Made by a program: the position numbers and the translations under genes
Assembly (NCBI GenBank): GCA_026393475.1
Contig: JAPLAA010000104.1
Location: forward strand, 186,001-250,000
Reading direction: 5' to 3'
Source of the DNA: Actinomycetota bacterium
GTDB lineage: Bacteria > Actinomycetota > Acidimicrobiia > Acidimicrobiales > Ilumatobacteraceae
DNA length: 64,000 nt
Shown here: positions 22,091 to 30,476 of the stretch, one piece after another
Numbering within the stretch: position 1 is the stretch's first letter
How the letters are laid out: every line of letters starts with the position of its first letter
The notes under the pieces: generated by a model
Told to the model about the DNA's origin: nothing
What the model saw: the letters and a program-made list of their open reading frames with translations, nothing else
Database searches by the model: none

Positions 22091-22140
22091 GGATCGGAAC
22101 TCGCTCGCGCCCCGGGTTCACCTTGGTGTTCACTGGCGGG

Positions 22141-22683
22141 ATGGCACGACTGTTCATCGCCGTGTGGCCGCCCGAGGAGGTGGTCGCCGACCTCATGGCC
22201 ATGCGGCGCAAGGACCAGCGCGGCGTGCGCTTCCTACCACCGGAGAACTGGCACGTCACGCTCCGATTCCTCGGCGAGGCGAACGTCGACGAGGTCGCCG
22301 ACGCGCTCGACCGCACCCACCTCGAGGCGTGCGCCGCACGGCTCGGCCCTGGCGTCGACGTGTTGGGCGAGCGGTCGCTCGTGTTGCCCGTGGCCGGGGT
22401 CGATGCGCTGGCCGCCGCCGTCGCGGACACGACCGCGGCGATCGGCGAACCGCCCAGGAAGCGCTTCATGGGTCACCTCACGCTCGCCAAGATCCGACCG
22501 CGCTCGCCGATGCCCGACCTCGTCGGGGCGCTCGTGCAGGCCTCGTTCGACGTCGACGAGGTCGCGCTGGTGGCGAGCACCCTTCGCCCCGAGGGCGCCC
22601 GCTACGAGACGGTCGGCACCTGGCCCACGGCGGCGGCACCTGCGCGGGACGGGGATCAGTCGTCGTCGGACGTCATGCGGTAG
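22141..22683 (+). CDS. thpR: RNA 2',3'-cyclic phosphodiesterase
   Basis: A 180-residue 2H phosphoesterase. The two catalytic HxTx motifs are HVTL (residues 38-41, in NWHVTLRFLG) and HLTL (about 112-115, in GHLTLAKIRP), separated as in ThpR/LigT, which opens 2',3'-cyclic phosphates on RNA. Length matches the family. It starts at ATG 22141 after a G-rich GGCGGG; the long open frame upstream is a shadow. Its end overlaps the convergent NTF2-like gene by 28 nt. Confidence 0.85.
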   Translation: MARLFIAVWPPEEVVADLMAMRRKDQRGVRFLPPENWHVTLRFLGEANVDEVADALDRTHLEACAARLGPGVDVLGERSLVLPVAGVDALAAAVADTTAAIGEPPRKRFMGHLTLAKIRPRSPMPDLVGALVQASFDVDEVALVASTLRPEGARYETVGTWPTAAAPARDGDQSSSDVMR

Positions 22684-23045
22684 ACCACCGTCGAGCCGTG
22701 GTGCGCCACGAGCAGCCACCGCCCGTCGGTGCGAGCGAAGACGTTCGTCGCCGCGACCGTGGCGCCGCCCTCGATCGACACCAGGTTCTCGTCGACGGTG
22801 ACCCACGCGACGTCACCGTGCACGGCGATCGCCTCGTTGGTGAGGATGAACTGGTTGCGGTGCGGGCCGGCGAAGATCTGGCGCCAGGCCTCCTGCACGG
22901 TCGGCCACCCACGCAGGATCGGCCACCCCGGATGGACGCACACGACCCGATCGGAGTGCTCCCACACGACGCTCATCGCCTCGGTGCTCGCGGCCTCGTG
23001 CGCGTCGTAGAAGGCCTGGTTGGCGGCTCGCACCTCGTCGATCAT
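22656..23045 (-). CDS. SnoaL/NTF2-like protein (DUF4440 type)
   Basis: A 129-residue cone-shaped alpha+beta barrel of the NTF2-like superfamily. It begins with a helix MIDEVRAANQAFYDAHEA, has VCVHPGWPILRGW near 44-56, and ends with strands containing WVTVDENLVS and GRWLLVAHHGS. Family members range from enzymes to binding domains; no catalytic Asp/His set is assignable here. ATG 23045 is chosen because CAGACT lies 7 nt upstream. The last 28 nt overlap the 3' end of thpR on the other strand. Confidence 0.75.
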   Translation of the reverse strand: MIDEVRAANQAFYDAHEAASTEAMSVVWEHSDRVVCVHPGWPILRGWPTVQEAWRQIFAGPHRNQFILTNEAIAVHGDVAWVTVDENLVSIEGGATVAATNVFARTDGRWLLVAHHGSTVVYRMTSDDD

Positions 23046-23135
23046 CGCGGCGAGTCTGCCAGCCCGGGGCAACGCCGCTTCAACGCACCGCGCGGGAACG
23101 GCCGGGAACGGCCCTGGCAGCGCCGCTGCGTCGAC

Positions 23136-23723
23136 TCAGCGAGCGCGGAGTGCTGCAGCGAGCGCGGCGAAGGCCCGCCCGCGGTGCGAGATCGCGTTCT
23201 TCTCGTCGTCGGTCATCTGGCTGAAGGTGCGGCCGTCGGCGAACGGATGCTCGTCGTCGGGCACGAACAGCGGGTCGTACCCCCATCCGCGGCCGTCGCG
23301 CTCGGCCTCGGCGATGTGCCCGGCGCACACGCCCCGCACCAGCAACTCCTCGCCGTCGGGCCACACGACGAGCGCGACCGTGACGAACTCGGCGCGCCGA
23401 TCGGTGATGCCGGCGAGCACGTCGAGCATCTTGTCGCGGTTCTCCGCGTAGGTGGCCGTGGGCCCGGCGAAGTACGCGGTCTCGACACCGGGACCGCCGT
23501 CGAGCGCGGCGACGAACAGACCGGTGTCGTCGGCGACGGCCGGCAACCCCGTGGCGTCGCAGATGGCGCGGGCCTTGAGCCGGGCATTGCCCTCGAGCGT
23601 GCCCGCGTCCTCGACGACGTCGGGCACGTCGGCCGGGCGCGGCAGCAGCTCGACGAGGTCACCGAGCACCGCGGCGATCTCGTCGACCTTGTGCGCGTTC
23701 GCCGTGGCACAGACCAGCTGCAT
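23136..23723 (-). CDS. rdgB: RdgB/HAM1 family XTP/dITP pyrophosphatase
   Basis: A 195-residue nucleotide house-cleaning enzyme hydrolysing dITP, XTP and ITP to monophosphates. It starts with the family motif MQLVCATANAHKVDEI, has VADDTGLFVAAL near 67-78, the FVPDDEHPFADG and HRGRAFAAL segments, and the usual length. Upstream in the same frame are four more ATGs (23735, 23744, 23753, 23762) made by a CATCGACGG repeat, giving a possible MPSMPSMPSM extension; ATG 23723 has a G-rich stretch 5 nt upstream. It follows rph by 45 nt, the common actinobacterial rph-rdgB order. Confidence 0.9.
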   Translation of the reverse strand: MQLVCATANAHKVDEIAAVLGDLVELLPRPADVPDVVEDAGTLEGNARLKARAICDATGLPAVADDTGLFVAALDGGPGVETAYFAGPTATYAENRDKMLDVLAGITDRRAEFVTVALVVWPDGEELLVRGVCAGHIAEAERDGRGWGYDPLFVPDDEHPFADGRTFSQMTDDEKNAISHRGRAFAALAAALRAR

Positions 23724-23732
23724 CCGGCCCCC

Positions 23733-23767
23733 CATCGACGGCATCGACGGCATCGACGGCATCGGGT
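23733..23767. repeat. 9-bp tandem repeat CATCGACGG at rdgB start
   Basis: Three perfect copies (23733-23759) and a partial fourth in the rph-rdgB gap. On the coding strand each copy contributes one in-frame ATG (Met-Pro-Ser), so copy-number change would shift the start choice without changing frame. Confidence 0.75.
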
Positions 23768-24526
23768 TCAGCGACCGAGCGGCCGCGGCGTGGGGGCGTC
23801 GGCGATCATCTGCGCCTGGTAGCCCATGATGTCGGCGATGCCGGCCGAGGCGAGCTCGAGCAGCGCGTCGAGTTCGCTGCGGCTGAACGCCACGCCTTCG
23901 GCGGTGCCCTGCACCTCGACGAAGCTGGGCTCGGCGCCCTCGCGGCCGAGCATCACCACGTTCATGTCGACCTCGGCGGTGGAGTCCTCGACGTAGGGCA
24001 GGTCGAGCACGGGCGTGCCCTTGACGATGCCGACGCTGATCGCGGCGCAGTACGAGTGCAGCGGGTGCTGCTTGATCGCGCCGTTCTGCTGCAGCCGGGT
24101 GAGGGCGTCGTGCAGGGCGAGGTAGCCACCGCAGATGCTCGCGGTGCGGGTGCCGCCGTCGGCCTGGAGGACGTCGCAGTCGACGATCACCTGGCGCTCG
24201 CCGAGCAACTTCATGTCGCAGGCGGCGCGCAGCGAGCGGCCGATCAGCCGCTGGATCTCGACGGTGCGGCCGCTCTGCTTGCCCTTGGCGGCCTCGCGGT
24301 CGATCCGCTCGGGCGACGCGCCGGGGAGCATCGAGTACTCGGCCGTCACCCATCCCTTGCCGGTGCCCTTCATCCAGCGCGGCACGCTCTCGTCGATCGA
24401 GGCGGTGCACAGCACGCGGGTCTTGCCGAACGACACGAGGACGCTGCCGGCGGCCATCTCGGTGTAGTCGCGCTCGAACGTGATCGGGCGCAGGTGGTCG
24501 GCGGCGCGTCCGTCGAATCGGGTCAT
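23768..24526 (-). CDS. rph: Ribonuclease PH
   Basis: A 252-residue phosphorolytic 3'-5' exoribonuclease that trims tRNA precursors. Hallmarks: [15 protein letters not shown] start, [18 protein letters not shown] near 28-45, [17 protein letters not shown] near 85-101 and the [18 protein letters not shown] signature near 115-132. The frame extends 23 codons upstream, but ATG 24526 has TGGAG 8 nt before it and fits the family start. Followed by rdgB, preceded by murI on the same strand about 100 nt away. Confidence 0.95.
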   Translation of the reverse strand: MTRFDGRAADHLRPITFERDYTEMAAGSVLVSFGKTRVLCTASIDESVPRWMKGTGKGWVTAEYSMLPGASPERIDREAAKGKQSGRTVEIQRLIGRSLRAACDMKLLGERQVIVDCDVLQADGGTRTASICGGYLALHDALTRLQQNGAIKQHPLHSYCAAISVGIVKGTPVLDLPYVEDSTAEVDMNVVMLGREGAEPSFVEVQGTAEGVAFSRSELDALLELASAGIADIMGYQAQMIADAPTPRPLGR

Positions 24527-24629
24527 GTCGGTCTCCAGTGTTCTGGCGGGTTGGTGGGTGAGGACTGCTGGCGTGGCTCGTGCGGCCGGATGCATGGTGA
24601 CCGATCGGGCGGGGCCGGGACGGGATCGT

Positions 24630-25451
24630 TCAGGGATCGGGGAACGAGACCGGCAGGGCTTCGGTGAGCTCGGGGCCGAGGAGGCGGCGCCCGAGGGCGC
24701 GGAACCAGTCGACGTCGCCCGATGAGAGGAAGGTGTGCCGACCCGTCCGGGCGGTGGAGCGGCACGCGAGGCCGGTGTCGTCGAGCAGGGTGCGGAGCGC
24801 GAACGCGGTCTCGTCTGCCGACGACACGAGCACCACCTCGCTGCCCATCACCTCGCCGATCACGCGGGCGAGGTACGGGTAGTGGGTGCACCCGAGGAGC
24901 AGGGTGTCGACCTTGGCTTCGCGCACGGGGGCGAGCAGCCGTTCGGCCAGCACGGTGATCTCGTCGCCGGTGACCACACCTCGTTCGACGAACTCGACGA
25001 AGCCGGGACACGCCGCGCAGGCGAGCTCGATATCGGCCGCGCCGAGGTGGTCGGCGGCCGCGGCCACGGCACGTTGGTACGAGCCCGAACCGACGGTGCC
25101 CACGGTGCCGATGACCCCCACGTGGCCCGAACGGGTGGCCGACACCAGGGCGCGAGCACCCGGCTCGATCACGCCGACGACGGGGACCGGGAGTTCGCTG
25201 GCGAGGTCGACCGCCGAGGCGGCCGTGTTGCACGCGACGACGATCACCTTGGCGTCGTGTTCGTCGATGAGGAACCGGGCGATCTGCCGGGCGTAGGCGG
25301 CGACGTCGGCCTGGGGCTTCGAGCCGTAGGGGTATCGACCGGTGTCGCCCACGTAGACGATGTCCTCCGCGGGCAGGAGGTCGATGACGGCGCGGGCCAC
25401 CGTGAGCCCGCCGAAGCCGCTGTCGAACATCCCGATCGGACGCTGGTCCAT
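24630..25451 (-). CDS. murI: Glutamate racemase
   Basis: A 273-residue cofactor-independent racemase making D-glutamate for peptidoglycan. [13 protein letters not shown] (catalytic Asp10), VVACNTAAS (first catalytic Cys, near 74) and [10 protein letters not shown] (second Cys, near 184) are all present, with [12 protein letters not shown] near 35. Length is typical. TAGCCT lies 9 nt before its ATG; that box includes the TAG stop of the MerR gene. Lies upstream of rph-rdgB on the same strand. Confidence 0.95.
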   Translation of the reverse strand: MDQRPIGMFDSGFGGLTVARAVIDLLPAEDIVYVGDTGRYPYGSKPQADVAAYARQIARFLIDEHDAKVIVVACNTAASAVDLASELPVPVVGVIEPGARALVSATRSGHVGVIGTVGTVGSGSYQRAVAAAADHLGAADIELACAACPGFVEFVERGVVTGDEITVLAERLLAPVREAKVDTLLLGCTHYPYLARVIGEVMGSEVVLVSSADETAFALRTLLDDTGLACRSTARTGRHTFLSSGDVDWFRALGRRLLGPELTEALPVSFPDP

Positions 25452-25460
25452 CGCCCGCCG

Positions 25461-25466
25461 AGGCTA
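25461..25466 (-). promoter_or_regulatory. -10 box TAGCCT of murI
   Basis: Nine nt separate this minus-strand box from the murI ATG, so the mRNA leader would be about 0-3 nt. The box reuses the TAG stop of the MerR-family gene. Confidence 0.4.
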
Positions 25467-26117
25467 TCTGCGGCCGCTGTCGCCGAACCGCCGCTCGCTC
25501 GCGTCCTCGAGCGCCAGTCGGCGGATCGCGCTCATCGCCGCCTCGACCACGAGGGTGCCGACGACGGTGTACTCGACCATCTCCGAGCGGTCACCGTCGG
25601 GCACGAACGCGATCTCGTGGTCGGCCCACTGCTTGAAGAGTTCGGCATAGGCGTCGAACTGCGCGGAACCGTCGGCGGCCGGTGACGCGAGGTCGACCAA
25701 TCCGAACTCGGCCATGTGGACCAGCGCGTCGGCCAGCATGTTGCGCGCCTCGGCATCGGGACGCACCCGCAGGTCGTGGCGCGCCACGAGGGCGTCGACC
25801 AGCGATCGCGCCGACGCGTGTCGATCGTCGTCGCGGGGCCGATCGGGCACCATCGCGTCCTGGGCGATGCCGAACGCGTCGTGGATGGGGACGTCGACGT
25901 CGTCGACGGCGGCGACCACCGAGGCGACCTCGGCGATGCTGAGGTGCCCGAGGTCGACGAGCGCGCGCACCAGCCGAACACGGCGGACGTGGGAGTCGTC
26001 GTAGTCGGCCTGGTTGACGGCGGTGGCCACACCGGGGTGCAGCAACCCCTCGCGGAGGTAGTACTTCAGCGTGGCGACGCTGGCCCCGGTGGCGCTGCTG
26101 AGCGCGGCGATCTTCAT
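25464..26117 (-). CDS. MerR-family regulator with effector domain
   Basis: A 217-residue regulator. Residues 1-70 form a MerR winged helix (MKIAALSSATGASVATLKYYLREGLLHPG), followed by a dimerisation helix and a C-terminal helical domain of about 120 residues unlike metal-sensing MerR proteins, suggesting an organic effector. ATG 26117 is chosen for the domain start and because TACACT lies 8 nt upstream; a longer frame reaches 26162. It diverges from the DUF4188 gene, and a long palindrome in the gap overlaps both promoters, so it very probably regulates itself and that gene. Confidence 0.85.
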   Translation of the reverse strand: MKIAALSSATGASVATLKYYLREGLLHPGVATAVNQADYDDSHVRRVRLVRALVDLGHLSIAEVASVVAAVDDVDVPIHDAFGIAQDAMVPDRPRDDDRHASARSLVDALVARHDLRVRPDAEARNMLADALVHMAEFGLVDLASPAADGSAQFDAYAELFKQWADHEIAFVPDGDRSEMVEYTVVGTLVVEAAMSAIRRLALEDASERRFGDSGRR

Positions 26118-26125
26118 CGGGCCCG

Positions 26126-26131
26126 AGTGTA
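26126..26131 (-). promoter_or_regulatory. -10 box TACACT of MerR-family gene
   Basis: Eight nt before the regulator ATG. It lies next to the divergent promoter and operator for the DUF4188 gene. Confidence 0.4.
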
Positions 26132-26136
26132 CGCGC

Positions 26137-26168
26137 TTGACACGGCGAATGGTGAGTGCCACTATCCA
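26137..26168 (+). promoter_or_regulatory. MerR-type promoter of DUF4188 gene
   Basis: TTGACA (-35) at 26137-26142 and a -10-like TATCCA at 26163-26168 are separated by 20 bp, longer than the optimal 17. An over-long spacer is the hallmark of MerR-activated promoters, and the operator dyad covers it. Confidence 0.5.
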
Positions 26169-26193
26169 TCAACGGATAGTTTCACTCTCCATT
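26148..26193. promoter_or_regulatory. 46-bp near-perfect operator palindrome
   Basis: Core ACTATCC-atcaac-GGATAGT (26161-26180) flanked by GAGTG/CACTC and AATGG/CCATT arms that stay in register; only three of the twenty arm positions mismatch. It overlaps the spacer of the plus-strand promoter between the MerR-family regulator and the DUF4188 gene. Confidence 0.75.
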
Positions 26194-26239
26194 CCGCCAC
26201 CCCGTCACCCGGTCACCCCGTCACCCCGCAGGAGTCCCC

Positions 26240-26734
26240 ATGTCACGCTTCACGGTCCAGCCCGGCCGCTTCTCGGCCTCGATCGACGACGACTTCGTCG
26301 TGTTCGTCATCGGCATGCGCGTCAACAAGCTCTGGAAGCTGCACAAGTGGATCCCGGTGTCGCGCGCCATGGGCCCGATGATCGCCGAGCTGATGTCCCA
26401 TCCCGAGAAGGGCCTGCTCGGGGTCCGCACCATGTGGGCCGGCCGCACGATCACGCTCATCCAGTACTGGCGCTCGTTCGAACAGCTCGAGCACTTCGCA
26501 CGCGACAAGGACGATCCGCACCTGCAGGCGTGGCGCGACTTCAACGCCAAGGTCGGCACGAGCGGCGACGTCGGCGTGTACCACGAGACCTACAAGGTGC
26601 CCGCCGGTGCCTACGAGTGCGTCTACAGCAACATGCCGGTGATGGGCCTCGCCGCGGCGAACGGCGCCGAGCACGTGCCCGTCGCCCGCCGTGGCGAGGC
26701 CGCACGCGAACGGCTCGCAGCCGTCAACGCGTGA
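26240..26734 (+). CDS. DUF4188 domain protein
   Basis: A 164-residue protein of the DUF4188 family, a dimeric alpha/beta-barrel-like group sometimes compared with phenylacetaldoxime dehydratase or heme monooxygenases. Segments VVFVIGMRVNKLWKLHKWIPV, LIQYWRSFEQLEHFARDKDDPH and GVYHETYKVPAGAYECVYSNMP are diagnostic. The His in VYHETY might be functional. Function unknown. It has an AGGAG ribosome site and is transcribed divergently from its probable MerR-family regulator, pointing to induction by a small molecule. Its end overlaps the CPBP gene by 11 nt. Confidence 0.75.
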   Translation: MSRFTVQPGRFSASIDDDFVVFVIGMRVNKLWKLHKWIPVSRAMGPMIAELMSHPEKGLLGVRTMWAGRTITLIQYWRSFEQLEHFARDKDDPHLQAWRDFNAKVGTSGDVGVYHETYKVPAGAYECVYSNMPVMGLAAANGAEHVPVARRGEAARERLAAVNA

Positions 26735-27467
26735 CAGCGAACGCGAGCAGGTAGCCGATCGTGTTCGTCGCGGTGTGCGCCATGACCGTGGCCAGGATGC
26801 TGCGCGACCGATAGCGGATCCAGCACCACCACAGGCCGGCGAACGTGGTGCCGATCACGCCGAACGCCACCGTGAGCGCCGTGCCTGCGACGCCGGAGCC
26901 GAAGACGTCGCCCGCCACCTGGTTGGCCTCGTTCAGATTCCAGGCCGGCAGCACGTGCCACAGACCGAACAGCACCGACGCGATGAGGCTGCCGCGCAGC
27001 ACCCCTCGGCGTTCGGCCGCCAACGCCGGCACCACCGAACGGAACGCCACCTCCTCGAGCAGCACGGTGCCGAACGGCACGCGGACGAGCGCCTGGTAGA
27101 GCACCGTCACGAGGTCGTCGTCGACACGACGGTCGTCGTAGAGCTGTCGGAACACCGGCATCGCGAGGGCGACCAGCATCACGACGAGCGTGGCGACCGC
27201 GAGCACCGCGCCGAACGCCGCACCGCGACGCCACTCCCCCAGGCCGAGGGCGACGTCGTCGACCCGGCGGCGGGCGAGGACGAGCAGGATCGCGGCGACG
27301 GCCAGGTTCCACGGGACGTACAGCGGTGCCGGGATCACCCGGTTCGAGACGACGTTCGCCACCACCAGCACCGCGAGGACCGCAGCGAACGTCGCTGTCG
27401 CCGACGATGGCCCAGCGGTCTGCCCAGCGGACTGCCCAGCCTCGGGCCGCGGCCTACGATCGACCAT
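26724..27467 (-). CDS. CPBP-family intramembrane metalloprotease
   Basis: A 247-residue, multi-pass membrane protein. The CPBP (Abi) motifs are EEVAFRSVVPAL near 117-128, FGLWHVLPAW near 150-159, and a histidine in MAHTATNTIG near 230, arranged as in Rce1-like glutamate proteases. The N-terminal 35 residues are Pro/Ala/Gly-rich and cytoplasmic. Substrates of most bacterial members are unknown. The ATG at 27467 is 2 nt from the divergent acyltransferase start; TACCCT lies 9 nt upstream, inside the acyltransferase coding region. A longer frame to 27533 is probably not used. Confidence 0.8.
   Translation of the reverse strand: MVDRRPRPEAGQSAGQTAGPSSATATFAAVLAVLVVANVVSNRVIPAPLYVPWNLAVAAILLVLARRRVDDVALGLGEWRRGAAFGAVLAVATLVVMLVALAMPVFRQLYDDRRVDDDLVTVLYQALVRVPFGTVLLEEVAFRSVVPALAAERRGVLRGSLIASVLFGLWHVLPAWNLNEANQVAGDVFGSGVAGTALTVAFGVIGTTFAGLWWCWIRYRSRSILATVMAHTATNTIGYLLAFAVTR
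27455..27460 (+). promoter_or_regulatory. -10 box TACGAT of acyltransferase gene
   Basis: Nine nt before ATG 27470; lies within the first codons of the CPBP gene on the other strand. Confidence 0.4.
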
Positions 27468-27469
27468 CG

Positions 27470-28681
27470 ATGACCGAGGGTACCGCCGCCACGCCCGCCG
27501 CCGAAGGGGGTGACCCGGCACCGGGGACCGCACCGGGCACCGGCCACGGCGATGGACAGCGGAGGAACGCGTACGTCGACTTCCTCCGTGCGTTCAGCCT
27601 CCTGGTCGTGGTGCTGTGGCACTGGGTCTTCACGATCGTGATCTGGAGCGACGACGGTCCGCACGCGACCAATCCGATCGGCTTCACTACCGGGCTGTGG
27701 CTCGCGACGTGGCTGCTGCAGGTGATGCCGCTGTTCTTCTACATCGGGGGCTACGCACACCTCACGGCCTGGACCGCGGCGCGAGCGCGAGGCGTGAGCA
27801 TCTGGGCCTTCGTCGGCCGTCGGCTGCAGCGCCTGGCCGTGCCGGCGCTGTCGTTGCTGATCGTCTGGCTCGTGCTCGGTTCGGTGCTCGGCGCGGTGTT
27901 CGACCTCACGTGGATCGGGCGGGCGGTGTTCCTGGTCGTCAGCCCGCTGTGGTTCATCGGCATCTATCTCGTGCTGGTCGCGCTGCTGCCGATCTTCCTC
28001 TGGCTGCACGAACGGTTCGACTCGATCGTCATCGTGTTCCTCGCCGGCGCCGCGGCGGGCATCGACATCGCCCGCTTCCGCTACGACCTCGAGTGGCTCG
28101 GCATGGTGAACATGCTGATCGTGTGGGGCCTGTGCCACCAGCTCGGCTTCTTCTACCAACGCATCGTCCACGCCACCCGACGGATCGACTGGACGCTCAT
28201 GTGGGGCGGCATGTTCGCGCTGGCCGGGCTCGTGTTCAGCGGGCTCTACCCCGGGTCGATGGTGGGCGTGCCCGGTGAACGTTCGAACATGGCCCCGCCG
28301 TCGCTGTGCATCGTGGCGCTCGTGGCCTTCCAGGCCGGCGTAGCCGAGATCCTCCGTCCGTCGATGGAACGTCGTCTCGAACGAACGGGATGGCAACGGG
28401 CGAACGACACGATCAACCGCTTCTCGATGCCGCTGTTCCTGTTCCACACGACGGGCATGGCGCTGCACCGCGCGGTGAAGTACGCGATCGCCGGCGAGCG
28501 CAACGAGCCGACCTCACCCGATCTGTGGTGGTGGCTCTCCCGGCCGCTCGCGATCGTCGGTCCGTTGCTGTTCACCCTGCCGGTGATCTACCTGTTCGGT
28601 CGGCAGTGGGTGAAGGGTGGCGGCCGCCGACGAGGTCAGCCCGACACGCCGATCAGCCGCCCGCTCACCGCGAGGCGATAG
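27470..28681 (+). CDS. Acyltransferase-3 family membrane protein (1)
   Basis: A 403-residue integral membrane acyltransferase. After a Gly/Ala/Thr-rich cytoplasmic tail of about 30 residues, NAYVDFLRAFSLLVVVLWHW carries the motif histidine near 51, and about ten hydrophobic segments follow (PLFFYIGGYAHL, LWFIGIYLVLVALLPIF). These enzymes O-acylate surface sugars, lipids or peptidoglycan; the acceptor is not predictable. The start is set by the -10 box and by domain position; a longer frame begins at 27326. It converges with the sortase-repeat gene, overlapping 46 nt at the 3' end. Confidence 0.82.
   Translation: MTEGTAATPAAEGGDPAPGTAPGTGHGDGQRRNAYVDFLRAFSLLVVVLWHWVFTIVIWSDDGPHATNPIGFTTGLWLATWLLQVMPLFFYIGGYAHLTAWTAARARGVSIWAFVGRRLQRLAVPALSLLIVWLVLGSVLGAVFDLTWIGRAVFLVVSPLWFIGIYLVLVALLPIFLWLHERFDSIVIVFLAGAAAGIDIARFRYDLEWLGMVNMLIVWGLCHQLGFFYQRIVHATRRIDWTLMWGGMFALAGLVFSGLYPGSMVGVPGERSNMAPPSLCIVALVAFQAGVAEILRPSMERRLERTGWQRANDTINRFSMPLFLFHTTGMALHRAVKYAIAGERNEPTSPDLWWWLSRPLAIVGPLLFTLPVIYLFGRQWVKGGGRRRGQPDTPISRPLTARR
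27477..27482 (-). promoter_or_regulatory. -10 box TACCCT of CPBP gene
   Basis: Nine nt before the minus-strand ATG at 27467; lies within the first codons of the acyltransferase gene, mirror image of the box at 27455. Confidence 0.4.
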
Positions 28682-30363
28682 CGGATCGACCCCGGCGGGT
28701 GGCACGCGACGAGCGTCACCGTGATCGGGCCCGCCGCATTGACGACCTTCAACAACTCGGCCGGCTTGGGCAGGATCACGTCCTGGCGGGTGACGAGGTA
28801 CTGGTACGTGCGGCCGTCGGCGCCGACCATCGAGAACGTCGATCCGATCGTGAGCCGGTCGAGCGTGCGGAACGGGCCGCCGTGGCTCGTGCGGTGCGCG
28901 AAGTAGACGTTGTGTTCGGCCAGACCCAGCTGGCCCGACCCCATCCAGAGGCCGGCGCGGCCGCTGTCGATGTTGGCGTTGATGTTGCGGTTGGTGCCGA
29001 TCGACGTGCCGATGCCGGCACCCGGCGCGGCGATCCCGACCGCGGCCGTGGGGGTCGTCGGCGCCGTGTACGGCTCGGGCAGCGTGCTCGGTTCGGGCGT
29101 GCCCAGGTACCACCCGGCGACGTCGGCGACGAGGTGCGTCCCCGACTGGGTGAACACCGACAGCCCGCGGCTGCCCGCCCGGACGATCGCGTGGTTCGCC
29201 ACGATCTGGTCGAGCGAGGTCACGTTGAGGTTCGACGACCCGGGGCGCTGGACGCCGGCCGGGTGCACCGTGACGTACCCGAGGTACCACGGGTCGGTCG
29301 CCGTGACGTTGAGCGCGACCGCCGCGGTCGTGAACGGGAACGGTGAGCCGGTGCCGAACTCCAACGTGGTGCCGCCCCACGGCGCGAGCGAGAACGTGGC
29401 GCGGGTGTCGAGCACGCGGGTCGGGCTGGTCGGCACGAACAGTCCGTCGGTGCTGACGGGCGCGGTCGGTCCGGTGAACCATCCGGCCACGTCGACCACG
29501 AGGTGGCCGCCCGTCTGGGAGAAGACCTGGAACGTCCTCGTGCCCGGCGCGAGGCTGATGATGGCCTGGGCACTGCGTGTCTGGCCGGGCGTGTCGACGT
29601 TCATCGAGCTCGCCAACGGTCGGGCCTGACCCGTCGGGAAGGCGGTCCAGTAGCCGACCTCCGCCTCGGTCGCGACGAGGCTCACGACGACCGCGCTCGC
29701 TCCGGCGGGCACGCCCACCGCGCCGACGTCGACCGTGCGGGCCTCGCCGGCCGCGAGCGGCCACAGCTGCTGGCGGGTGTCGAGCGCCCGCACCGCACCC
29801 TGCTTCAGGGTCTCGAGCCGTCCCGCGGCCACGGCCGCCGGACGAGGTGCGTAGGCGCCGACGACGTCGACGACGAGGTGCATCGCCGAGCTGGTTGCGA
29901 TGTCGATCTCGCCGCTCGGCCCCAGCCGGACGGTGGCCAGGTTGGAGATGACGCGACCGGCCCGGTCGACGTTCAGCGACGACGCCTCGGGCATCGCCTC
30001 ACCCGCCGGGAACGCGGCCACCCAGCCGGATGCCTGCGTATCGACGGCGGTGATGTTGACGACGGCGGCGCTCGCCGTCGACGGTACGCCGGCGCGGCCG
30101 GCGACCTGCACCCGCACGAGCCGGTCGGAGACCTGCGTGAAACCACCCACGCCGCTGTCGGGACGGGTGTCGGCCAGACGTGTGGGCGCGATCGCGACGA
30201 ACGCCGACGGACCGGCATTGGACGCCGGCTCGGCGCCGACGGTCGCGACGGCGACACCGGGGACGAGCGGCGATGCCGAGGCCAGCAGCGAGGTGAGCGC
30301 GATGACGGCGCTGACCAGGGCCGACGGGCGGCGGTGGGACGGGCGGGGCGCGAAGGAGCGCAT
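28636..30363 (-). CDS. Secreted surface-repeat protein with C-terminal sortase domain
   Basis: A 575-residue exported protein. Signal peptide about 1-40. Then three or four repeats built on APTRLADTR...SAAVVNITAV...SSLNVD...HLVVDVVGAY (about 60-150, 155-270, 275-375), a module common in actinobacterial cell-surface proteins. The last 140 residues are a sortase: His in YFAHRTSHGGPF near 490, the TLVACHP cysteine near 550 and Arg in GSIRYRLAVSG near 562 form the catalytic triad, closest to class E/D. No membrane anchor is seen after the signal peptide, so it may be released or surface-bound. It overlaps the acyltransferase gene convergently. Confidence 0.75.
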   Translation of the reverse strand: MRSFAPRPSHRRPSALVSAVIALTSLLASASPLVPGVAVATVGAEPASNAGPSAFVAIAPTRLADTRPDSGVGGFTQVSDRLVRVQVAGRAGVPSTASAAVVNITAVDTQASGWVAAFPAGEAMPEASSLNVDRAGRVISNLATVRLGPSGEIDIATSSAMHLVVDVVGAYAPRPAAVAAGRLETLKQGAVRALDTRQQLWPLAAGEARTVDVGAVGVPAGASAVVVSLVATEAEVGYWTAFPTGQARPLASSMNVDTPGQTRSAQAIISLAPGTRTFQVFSQTGGHLVVDVAGWFTGPTAPVSTDGLFVPTSPTRVLDTRATFSLAPWGGTTLEFGTGSPFPFTTAAVALNVTATDPWYLGYVTVHPAGVQRPGSSNLNVTSLDQIVANHAIVRAGSRGLSVFTQSGTHLVADVAGWYLGTPEPSTLPEPYTAPTTPTAAVGIAAPGAGIGTSIGTNRNINANIDSGRAGLWMGSGQLGLAEHNVYFAHRTSHGGPFRTLDRLTIGSTFSMVGADGRTYQYLVTRQDVILPKPAELLKVVNAAGPITVTLVACHPPGSIRYRLAVSGRLIGVSG

Positions 30364-30476
30364 GGACGTGTCGGCGAGCACCTCCGGATATCGGCATGCG
30401 GCGATCAAGACTTGACCCGTTCTCATCACCGTCGGTGGGTGTATCCGCCGGTTCCGGTGGCTCCGGGCGACCACGG

